From contig JADYZI010000310.1 in the NCBI GenBank assembly GCA_020853255.1, positions 1-5,195 on the forward strand: a stretch of DNA of 5,195 nucleotides, in the 5' to 3' direction. The translations under genes were made by a program, and so were the position numbers. The DNA is from Acidobacteriota bacterium (GTDB taxonomy: Bacteria > Acidobacteriota > Blastocatellia > Pyrinomonadales > Pyrinomonadaceae). The notes beneath the pieces are model-generated. The model did no database searches. It was not told where the DNA came from and saw nothing but the letters and a program-made list of their open reading frames with translations. Shown one piece after another: positions 1 through 5,195 of the stretch; within the stretch, counting starts at the first letter, position 1, and every line of letters begins with the position of its first letter.

Positions 1-74
1 ATTTGATTTGGCGGTACTTAAAGGCCCACGAGTTCTGGTTGCCCCCAGCTCAAGCTATCATAACCGCAGCATAA
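1..74 (+). CDS. Possible 3' end of an upstream gene (very tentative)
   Basis: The reading frame that starts at base 3 is open from the left edge to a TAA at 72-74, encoding about 23 residues that end in ...AQAIITAA. The stop lies 15 nt before the bamA start and in the same frame, a spacing typical of adjacent genes in an operon. Twenty-three open codons is too short to establish coding, and another frame (from base 2) is also open across this leader. I recognise no family in the fragment. If real, it would be the C-terminus of a gene co-transcribed with bamA. Confidence 0.2.
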   Translation, partial: LIWRYLKAHEFWLPPAQAIITAA

Positions 75-89
75 GGGATAATCTTTTCT

Positions 90-3000
90 ATGTTCAAATT
101 CACCGCATTCGGGCTTGTACTCGCGGCTACGGCCTTTTTAGCCGCTCCTGTACAGGCGAAGGGTTTTACCAATGCGAATGAAATCTCCTCCTCCGCCATT
201 CAGCAGCAGATAATCGAATCGGTCGATATCCAGGGCAACCGGCGATATCGCGACGACGATCTTTTCTATTACATTAAGCTGCGGCCTGGCGACGTTTATG
301 ATCCGGCCGCCGTTGAAAGAGCGCTAGCCGAATTGCTTTCGCTAAACTTTTTCGATAAGACCGCCACCCGCGTTCTAACCACGCCGGGTGTCCGCGGCGG
401 GGTCAATGTCATTTTCGAGGTCCGTGAGCTGCCGGTTATCCGGGACCTTGTCTTTACGGGCACAAAGGCCATCACCGAAGCCGACATTCTAAAAGCGTTT
501 CGCGAACAGCGTGTCGGTATCTCAAAGGAAGGCATTTACGATCCTGTTAAGGCCAGAGCGGCCGTCCGCGTTCTGCGTGAAATGCTGGCGAGCAAAGGCT
601 ATCCGAATGCAACAGTTGACATTAAGGAAGAGGAGATCTCTGCCACCTCGATAGCTCTCACATTCGATATAACACAGGGCAATCGGTCGCGTATTGTTGA
701 GATCGACTTTCAGGGCAATGAAAAGTTCAAGGACAGCGAACTGCGAAACGCCCTGACACTGGTCAAGGAAACGGGCCTGATCTCACGCATCAAGGGGCAG
801 GATATCCTCGATCTTCGAAAGCTCCAGTACGACCTGCAAAAGAATGTTAAGGCGTACATGTGGTCGAAGGGCTATTTTCTGGCAAGGGTCGGCGACCCCG
901 AAGTGATAGGCTTGGGCCTGAAGCGGACGGATTTTATACCGCTGATCACGCTTCCGCTTCCACTGCTTTCATCAAAGGACGATACGCTGAAGATCATTGT
1001 TCCGGTGACCGAAGGCAAGGTCTATCGCGTTGGTGATCTGAGTGTCGAAGGGAATTCGATCTTTTCCGAACAGCAGATCCTGGCATACCTCGGCCTGCAA
1101 AAAGGTGAAGTTGCCGACGGTAAACGCCTTCAGGAAGGCGTTTACGACAACCTGAAGAATGTTTACGGCCAGCAGGGATTTGTTAACTACACCGCTGAAT
1201 TCGAACCTGAATTCAAGGACGATCCGAACAATCCCAATGAAGGCATAGTTGATATCAAGGTCGTTATTGACGAAGGGAAGCAGTTTACGCTCAGAAGGCT
1301 TGAGTTCTCAGGCAACACATTTACGCGTGACCGCGTGCTTCGCCGCGAGTTCCTGCTGAATGAAGGGGATATTTACAATTCCCGCTATCTTGAGATCTCT
1401 GTCGCCCGTTTGAACCAAACACAGTATTTCGATCCGGTCGATAAGGACCAGGACGTAGAGGTCAAGACGGACGATGAACAGGGTGACGTCGATCTGCTTG
1501 TGAAGATCAAGGAAAAGGGCCGTCAGCAGATATCGTTCAACGGCGGTATTTCAGGTATAGGCGGTTCGTTCTTTGGACTTGAGTATTCGACCAACAACCT
1601 TGCCGGCCGCGGTGAGATCCTGTCATTCGCCCTTGGGGCGGGAAACCGCCAGCAGAGCCTGCAATTTACGTATCAGGAGCCTTACTTCCGCGATCGGCCG
1701 ATATCTGCCGGATTCTCGTTGTTTGCCTCACGGTACAGATTTTTCGGCGAGGGCACGTTCCTGACTCAGAACCCGGACCTTATCGACGATCTGCGCAACC
1801 CGTTCGGTTCGATCCTAACGGATGAGAGCAATCTGTTCACGCAGACGACCTATGGAGCTACCGTGTTCGCAACGGCCCCGCTCTCCGAATTGGCCTTCAA
1901 AAAGCGGCGGTTTACTCAATTCTCACGCATCGGGCTGACGTATCAATTTTCGGCGACGTCGATCCAGGACCCGCCGGTAAACGAAACCTGTTCCGCCGAT
2001 CCGACAAAGTGCATTCCTGTCATTTACGAGCAGCCCAACATCATTACCAGCAGGATCACGGGATCGTTCGTTTACGATACCCGCCAGCCGGCCGCAAACG
2101 GTATCGATACCAATAGCGGAACGCAGTTAGCGATGTCGTTTGGGCTCGCCGGCCTCGGTGGCGACGTTCGTACATATCAGCCAAGCCTGACCTTTTCGCA
2201 ATTCATTCCGGTACGCCGTCGTCGGTCAAAGAATCCCGAGGTCTTTGCATTCCGCATTCAGGCCGGCCACATCGGTGCGTTTGCCCTGACGGATACGATC
2301 CGCAATGCAAATTCGATAGCATTTATCGGCGGTGTTCCAGCTTACGAGAGGTTCTATCTGGGCAGCGAGAACGATATTCGCGGTTACAACTCACGAAGTA
2401 TAGGGCCCATTGCAAAGTTTGACACATATGTAACCAGTCGAAATGTGGTGCTGACCACTAACGCGGCGGGAACTTCTGTGCCATATACCGGATTCGAGAA
2501 TCCAAACATGGCCGCGGAACTTGCTCAATCCATTGGACTTGTGACGGGGCCCGATGGGGCAAACCCGGCGCTGTTTGCCAAGAATTATCGATTCATTGGC
2601 GGAGACAGCCAGCTTTTAGGCAACTTTGAATATCGCATCCCGATCTTCGGGCCGGCCACTATTGCCCTCTTCGCGGATGTCGGAAGCGTGTTTAATCTGC
2701 AAAAATCCGGCACCCAGCGGATCGATACCGAATATTTCCCCGATCAACAGTTGCTTGGGGCGGGAAGGCTTACGGCACTTGGGCTCGCCAACGCTCCGGT
2801 ACTTGAGAATAGCTTTGGAAGCATTCTCTACTATCACGGCCGGGTGATGACCAAGACGGACTATATCAACGAGTTCTGCCGCGGCAACCGGTTTGGCTGT
2901 CCGACGTCGCTCGACCCCGAGGTCCAGCAGCTTTTCATTCGCGGCGAGGTCCAGCAGAATTCGCTGCTTCGGGTTGACGACAGCGCGTTCGGCAAGCTTG

Positions 3001-3182
3001 GCGATTTTAAGTCGAGCATCGGCCTTGAGTTTCGCGTTCAGGTCCCGATCGTCAATGTCCCATTCCGGCTGATCTATTACTACAACCCTAACGCCAAGCT
3101 CGGCTTTACACAGGAACTTCCCGGTATTTTCCTTCCCGGCAAGCGAAACGGGTTCAGGTTTACTGTCGGCCGGACGTTCTAA
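90..3182 (+). CDS. bamA: BamA, outer-membrane protein assembly factor (Omp85 family)
   Basis: BamA is the core of the BAM complex, which folds and inserts β-barrel proteins into the outer membrane. The 1030-aa product starts with a Sec signal peptide (hydrophobic core about 7-19, likely cleavage after VQA at 21-23). Five POTRA domains follow, at about 41-115, 116-199, 200-312, 313-398 and 399-478. They show the family pattern of a βxGN turn (QGN 48-50, QGN 208-210, EGN 320-322, SGN 407-409) and helix-end motifs such as SKGY at 168-171 and 259-262. The barrel begins near 479. It carries the conserved loop-6 IRGY motif at 763-766 (VRGF in E. coli) and ends in a β-signal with terminal Phe (FRFTVGRTF). 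It is about 220 residues longer than E. coli BamA. The extra length lies in POTRA3 (about 268-299) and in barrel loops (about 775-835 and 870-965). All four cysteines form two CX6C pairs (634/641 and 930/937). The start is supported by the signal peptide. AGGG at 74-77 is a weak, distant Shine-Dalgarno. A fused TamA or another Omp85 protein is less likely given five POTRAs and this neighbourhood. Confidence 0.97.
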   Translation: MFKFTAFGLVLAATAFLAAPVQAKGFTNANEISSSAIQQQIIESVDIQGNRRYRDDDLFYYIKLRPGDVYDPAAVERALAELLSLNFFDKTATRVLTTPGVRGGVNVIFEVRELPVIRDLVFTGTKAITEADILKAFREQRVGISKEGIYDPVKARAAVRVLREMLASKGYPNATVDIKEEEISATSIALTFDITQGNRSRIVEIDFQGNEKFKDSELRNALTLVKETGLISRIKGQDILDLRKLQYDLQKNVKAYMWSKGYFLARVGDPEVIGLGLKRTDFIPLITLPLPLLSSKDDTLKIIVPVTEGKVYRVGDLSVEGNSIFSEQQILAYLGLQKGEVADGKRLQEGVYDNLKNVYGQQGFVNYTAEFEPEFKDDPNNPNEGIVDIKVVIDEGKQFTLRRLEFSGNTFTRDRVLRREFLLNEGDIYNSRYLEISVARLNQTQYFDPVDKDQDVEVKTDDEQGDVDLLVKIKEKGRQQISFNGGISGIGGSFFGLEYSTNNLAGRGEILSFALGAGNRQQSLQFTYQEPYFRDRPISAGFSLFASRYRFFGEGTFLTQNPDLIDDLRNPFGSILTDESNLFTQTTYGATVFATAPLSELAFKKRRFTQFSRIGLTYQFSATSIQDPPVNETCSADPTKCIPVIYEQPNIITSRITGSFVYDTRQPAANGIDTNSGTQLAMSFGLAGLGGDVRTYQPSLTFSQFIPVRRRRSKNPEVFAFRIQAGHIGAFALTDTIRNANSIAFIGGVPAYERFYLGSENDIRGYNSRSIGPIAKFDTYVTSRNVVLTTNAAGTSVPYTGFENPNMAAELAQSIGLVTGPDGANPALFAKNYRFIGGDSQLLGNFEYRIPIFGPATIALFADVGSVFNLQKSGTQRIDTEYFPDQQLLGAGRLTALGLANAPVLENSFGSILYYHGRVMTKTDYINEFCRGNRFGCPTSLDPEVQQLFIRGEVQQNSLLRVDDSAFGKLGDFKSSIGLEFRVQVPIVNVPFRLIYYYNPNAKLGFTQELPGIFLPGKRNGFRFTVGRTF

Positions 3183-3187
3183 TTCAA

Positions 3188-3225
3188 GAGCCCGCGCCGT
3201 TTCGTACGGTTTCGTGGCTCCTTTT
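3188..3225 (+). terminator. Possible rho-independent terminator after bamA
   Basis: GAGCC at 3188-3192 is complementary to GGCTC at 3216-3220. Inside them, CCGT at 3197-3200 can pair with ACGG at 3206-3209 around the loop TTCGT. The outer stem is followed by CTTTT (3221-3225). The structure starts 6 nt after the bamA stop codon, where a terminator is expected. The outer and inner stems are separated by an unpaired internal loop and the T-run is short, so termination may be weak. Confidence 0.4.
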
Positions 3226-3240
3226 CGCCTGTTTCGTGGC
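3199..3240 (+). repeat. Short direct repeats GTTTCGT (three copies)
   Basis: GTTTCGT occurs at 3199-3205, 3209-3215 and 3231-3237. The last two copies extend to an identical GTTTCGTGGC (3209-3218 and 3231-3240). The first two copies overlap the putative bamA terminator. The start-to-start spacings are 10 and 22 nt, roughly one and two helical turns. They could be a regulator-binding array upstream of the ompH promoter, or simple local duplication. No function can be assigned. Confidence 0.4.
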
Positions 3241-3270
3241 CGGCGGGTCTGGATCCAAGACAGTGAAAAA

Positions 3271-3299
3271 TTGACATCGAGCGGGCAATGGCATAATAT
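3271..3299 (+). promoter_or_regulatory. Sigma70-type promoter for ompH-fabZ-lpxA
   Basis: A perfect -35 hexamer TTGACA lies at 3271-3276. The -10 is either TAATAT at 3294-3299 (17-nt spacer, 4/6 match) or CATAAT at 3292-3297 (15-nt spacer, 5/6 match). An A-run (3266-3270) sits immediately upstream of the -35. Transcription would begin near 3305, leaving a leader of about 113 nt before the ompH start. The leader contains no ATG and ends with AAGGAG at 3401-3406, 12 nt before the start codon. The position, after the bamA terminator-like stem and before ompH, suggests the downstream genes can be transcribed independently of bamA. Confidence 0.65.
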
Positions 3300-3418
3300 C
3301 TCTGTCTTTCGGGTTTATTCTTGAACTTCAGGCAACAGATTCCACCGTTTTGGTTTCAAAGATATTGACCTCGAGATAATCGACATTTTTCAGCGAGTTT
3401 AAGGAGTTTGTATATAAA

Positions 3419-4039
3419 ATGAGAAGAATTAGTTTATTGGCCGTAAGCGTTATCATCGCCGGCGTTCTTGTGGGCGCGGCGTTCGGCCAGGGTTCGGCAC
3501 CGGCGGCCCAGCCCGGCACCAACCTGAAGATCGTCGTGATCAACACGGCAGCGTTCGATGCAAAGGATGGCATTGTCAAATACACGAATGCAATGTCGGC
3601 GCTTGAAAAGGAATTCACACCGGCACAGACCGAGATAAATACCCTGGTGACGAATTACCAGAAGATGGGAGCTGACATCAAGACCCAGCAGGATAATCTT
3701 AACGGCGGAAAGGTGCCCGTTGACCGGAATGCCCTGGCATCCAAGATCGAGGAGTATCAGACGCTGGAACTCACGATCAAGCGAAAGCAGGAAGACGGCA
3801 AGCGCAAGTTTGAGCTTCGCCAGCAGCAGATCATGAGCCCGATCCTGCAGGACATCGGCAAGGCGATCGACGACTATGCAAAGCAGAAAGGCTATTCGCT
3901 GATCCTTGACGCCGCAAAGATGGACAATGCCGGCATCATCCTGGCGGTTGACGTTTCAAAGCTGGATGTGACGAAGGATTTCATCACTTTCTACAACGCA
4001 CGGCCTGCCGGTACGGCAACGACCGCCGTGCCGAAGTAA
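3419..4039 (+). CDS. OmpH/Skp-family periplasmic chaperone
   Basis: Skp/OmpH proteins are soluble trimeric periplasmic chaperones that hold unfolded outer-membrane proteins in a cage of coiled-coil tentacles until BamA takes them. The 206-aa product has a signal peptide (RR at 2-3, hydrophobic core about 4-20, likely cleavage after AFG at 21-23), then a linker rich in Ala, Pro and Gly. The β-strand LKIVVINTAAF at 36-46 matches the usual OmpH opening. A long charged α-helical region of about 56-155 is broken near 94-104 (NGGKVPVDR), which would be the tentacle tip. The closing β-elements are YSLILDAAK (159-167) and GIILAVDVSKLDVT (172-185). E. coli Skp is about 161 aa, so this one is somewhat longer because of the linker, tip and Ala/Thr-rich tail. 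AAGGAG at 3401-3406 serves as ribosome binding site. The place directly after bamA matches skp in many diderms. The family call is firm, but one-to-one equivalence with E. coli Skp is inferred, so no symbol is given. Confidence 0.9.
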   Translation: MRRISLLAVSVIIAGVLVGAAFGQGSAPAAQPGTNLKIVVINTAAFDAKDGIVKYTNAMSALEKEFTPAQTEINTLVTNYQKMGADIKTQQDNLNGGKVPVDRNALASKIEEYQTLELTIKRKQEDGKRKFELRQQQIMSPILQDIGKAIDDYAKQKGYSLILDAAKMDNAGIILAVDVSKLDVTKDFITFYNARPAGTATTAVPK

Positions 4040-4066
4040 ACTGTCACCGGGTAATTTGTATCGAAC

Positions 4067-4116
4067 AAGTCAGAAGTCGGTTGAAGTTCACACCTTCGGC
4101 TGGCTCCTGACTTTTT
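4067..4116 (+). terminator. Long stem-loop with U-tract between ompH and fabZ
   Basis: Bases 4067-4086 pair with 4094-4113 around a 7-nt loop (TTCACAC, 4087-4093). Of 20 positions, 15 are Watson-Crick, four are G-U in the + transcript (4077/4103, 4079/4101, 4081/4099, 4082/4098) and one is a mismatch (4074/4106). The basal seven pairs (AAGTCAG/CTGACTT) are perfect, and the stem runs into TTTTT at 4112-4116. This has the form of an intrinsic terminator or attenuator. It begins 28 nt after the ompH stop and ends just before the fabZ ATG, occupying the place where a Shine-Dalgarno would be. It could reduce fabZ-lpxA expression relative to ompH, or be a dispersed palindromic repeat. The structure is clear, but its regulatory effect is inferred. 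Confidence 0.65.
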
Positions 4117-4123
4117 AGCTTTT

Positions 4124-4585
4124 ATGTCTGGCCAAGAGACCATTTACGATTCAGTTGCGATCCAGCGGATCCTGCCGCACCGCTATCCATTTTTGCTTGT
4201 GGACCGGATCATTGAGCTCGAGCCGCGAACGCGAATTCTCGGCGTCAAGCAGGTGACCGCCAACGAACAGTATTTTGCGGGCCATTTTCCGGGAGCACCC
4301 GTAATGCCCGGTGTCCTGCAGATCGAGGCTCTGGCACAGGTTGGGGCCATCCTTGCCTTGCGTGAATTTGAGGACCGCGATGCAAAGATCCCGTTCTTTA
4401 GCGGCATCGACAGCGCCCGCTTTCGCCGTCCGGTTGTTCCCGGCGACACGCTTATGCTTGAGGTAACGGCTCTTCGCGTCGGCAGCAAGATGCAGAAGAT
4501 GAGCGGCATTGCGACCGTAAACGGGAACGTTACTGCCGAAGCGATAATTATGAGCGTGATCGCGGACCGCCCGGCCAATGAGTGA
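4124..4585 (+). CDS. fabZ: FabZ, 3-hydroxyacyl-ACP dehydratase
   Basis: FabZ dehydrates (3R)-hydroxyacyl-ACP to trans-2-enoyl-ACP in the cytosolic type II fatty acid synthase. It competes with LpxA for the same 3-hydroxyacyl-ACP pool. The 153-aa hot-dog-fold protein has the normal family length. It shows LPHRYPFLLVDR at 17-28 and the active-site stretch GHFPGAPVMPGVLQIEALAQ at 53-72. Catalytic His54 and Glu68 fall at the same numbers as in E. coli FabZ. The conserved segment FFSGIDSARFRRPVVPGD follows at 91-108. The HFPG-x-PVMPGVL form and short length favour FabZ over FabA, whose isomerase-type active site uses Asp. The ATG at 4124 gives the expected N-terminus, but no Shine-Dalgarno precedes it, because the space is taken by the stem-loop and T-rich sequence. 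lpxA follows 15 nt downstream in the same frame. lpxD, often found just upstream, is absent. Confidence 0.97.
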   Translation: MSGQETIYDSVAIQRILPHRYPFLLVDRIIELEPRTRILGVKQVTANEQYFAGHFPGAPVMPGVLQIEALAQVGAILALREFEDRDAKIPFFSGIDSARFRRPVVPGDTLMLEVTALRVGSKMQKMSGIATVNGNVTAEAIIMSVIADRPANE

Positions 4586-4600
4586 TCCTACCTTTTCGAT

Positions 4601-5195
4601 ATGACCTCATTTATTCACGAAACTGCCATCGTGCCATCCGCGGCCCGCATTGGAAAAGACTGCCACGTCGGCCCATATTGCATTGTTGGTGAAAATGTCT
4701 CACTTGCCGACGGTGTCCGGCTTGAATCCCACGTGGTTGTTGACGGGCGGACCACGATCGGCGACGACACTCACGTTTTCCCTTTCGCGTCCATTGGCCT
4801 TGCTCCGCAGGACCTGAAATACGGGGGTGAACCGACATCGGTCGAGATCGGCAAGCGCAATCAGATCAGGGAATTCGTCACTATCCATCGGGGTACTTCG
4901 GGCGGCGGCGGATTGACGAAGATCGGCGATGACAACCTCCTGATGGCTCAATCGCATGTCGCGCACGATTGCCAACTCGGCAGCGGCATAATTATGGCCA
5001 ATGCCGCGACGCTGGCCGGACACGTCGAGATCGCTGACCGCGCAAGCATCGGGGCCTATTCCGGCGTGCATCAGTTCTGCCGTGTTGGGTTCGAAGCCTT
5101 TGTCGGCGGCTATTCCGTTGTGGTCAAAGATGCGCCGCCGTTCGCGATCATCCAGGGCAATCACGCAAAATGTTACGGCCTTAACCGTGTCGGCG
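4601..5195 (+). CDS. lpxA: LpxA, acyl-ACP--UDP-N-acetylglucosamine O-acyltransferase (3' end cut by window)
   Basis: LpxA moves a 3-hydroxyacyl group from ACP to the 3-position of UDP-GlcNAc, the first step of lipid A synthesis, in the cytosol. The 198 codons present (of about 260 expected) show a left-handed β-helix of hexapeptide repeats (for example AIVPSA, ARIGKD, CHVGPY). Family signatures include ESHVVVDG at 42-49, PQDLKYGGEPT at 69-79, TIHRGT at 94-99 and the active-site SHVAHDC at 118-124. His122 matches catalytic His125 of E. coli with a constant offset of three. His96, His141 and His157 likewise match 99, 144 and 160. Gly170 matches the acyl-chain ruler Gly173 of E. coli, suggesting a fairly long 3-hydroxyacyl donor (around C14) rather than C10. 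The ATG at 4601 is the first start after the in-frame fabZ stop and has no clear Shine-Dalgarno. The C-terminal helical domain lies beyond the window. LpxD is ruled out by the DLKYGGEPT and HVAHDC context. Confidence 0.96.
   Translation, partial: MTSFIHETAIVPSAARIGKDCHVGPYCIVGENVSLADGVRLESHVVVDGRTTIGDDTHVFPFASIGLAPQDLKYGGEPTSVEIGKRNQIREFVTIHRGTSGGGGLTKIGDDNLLMAQSHVAHDCQLGSGIIMANAATLAGHVEIADRASIGAYSGVHQFCRVGFEAFVGGYSVVVKDAPPFAIIQGNHAKCYGLNRVG

Noticed and set aside
77..82. GATAAT as a -10 element for a bamA promoter
   Set aside because: There is no recognisable -35 about 17 nt upstream, and the start of transcription would fall on the bamA ATG itself.
3321..3359. TTGAA...TTCAA inverted repeat in the ompH leader
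   Set aside because: It has only five A/T-rich pairs with a loop of nearly 30 nt, too weak to call a riboswitch or regulatory hairpin.
3361..3380. A second promoter (ATTGACC...GATAAT) close to ompH
   Set aside because: The spacer between the elements is only about 4 nt, and nothing resembling a -10 lies at the proper distance.
3328..3618. A 96-codon minus-strand open frame covering the ompH leader and 5' end
   Set aside because: It overlaps the ompH signal peptide and the promoter-leader region, and its translation shows no recognisable domain, so it is most likely a shadow frame.
4700..5164. A 154-codon open frame on the minus strand
   Set aside because: It lies wholly inside lpxA, whose protein is unmistakable, and its translation resembles no known family. 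The same holds for the minus-strand frames inside fabZ and bamA.
1..5195. A previously undescribed system, mobile element, CRISPR array or RNA gene
   Set aside because: All long coding sequence belongs to four well-known envelope genes, and no transposase, terminal inverted repeats, regular repeat-spacer pattern or tRNA/rRNA-like sequence was seen.

Overview
The window is a stretch of Gram-negative (diderm) outer-membrane biogenesis genes, all on the + strand. In order they are bamA (outer-membrane β-barrel assembly), an ompH/skp-family periplasmic chaperone, fabZ (3-hydroxyacyl-ACP dehydratase) and the 5' three-quarters of lpxA (first enzyme of lipid A synthesis), which runs off the right edge. 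This is the widespread bamA-skp-(lpxD)-fabZ-lpxA cluster, but no lpxD lies between the chaperone and fabZ. The long 1030-aa BamA, the divergent Skp-like protein, the missing lpxD and the moderate GC with Shine-Dalgarno use at only some genes argue against an enterobacterium. An Acidobacteriota-type organism (for example Blastocatellia) fits my impression of the sequence, but this is inference and unverified.

Layout: 1-89 is a short leader, possibly holding the last codons of an upstream gene. 90-3182 is bamA. 3183-3418 is an intergenic region with a terminator-like stem just after bamA, a triplicated GTTTCGT motif, a good sigma70-type promoter (TTGACA, with TAATAT or CATAAT) and a leader of about 110 nt ending in AAGGAG before ompH. 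3419-4039 is ompH. 4040-4123 holds a striking 20-position stem-loop followed by a U-tract, which ends only 7 nt before the fabZ start codon. 4124-4585 is fabZ. After 15 nt comes lpxA (4601 to the edge).

Function: OmpH/Skp-like chaperones escort unfolded outer-membrane proteins across the periplasm to the BamA machine. FabZ and LpxA act at the branch where 3-hydroxyacyl-ACP goes either to membrane phospholipid (FabZ) or to lipid A (LpxA). The cluster therefore links protein and lipid supply for the outer membrane. The signals seen suggest bamA may be transcribed separately from ompH-fabZ-lpxA, and that fabZ-lpxA lies behind an attenuator or partial terminator.

I found no mobile element, CRISPR array, RNA gene or evident new system. 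The points most worth a second look are the ompH-fabZ hairpin, the paired cysteines and loop expansion in BamA, and the absence of lpxD.
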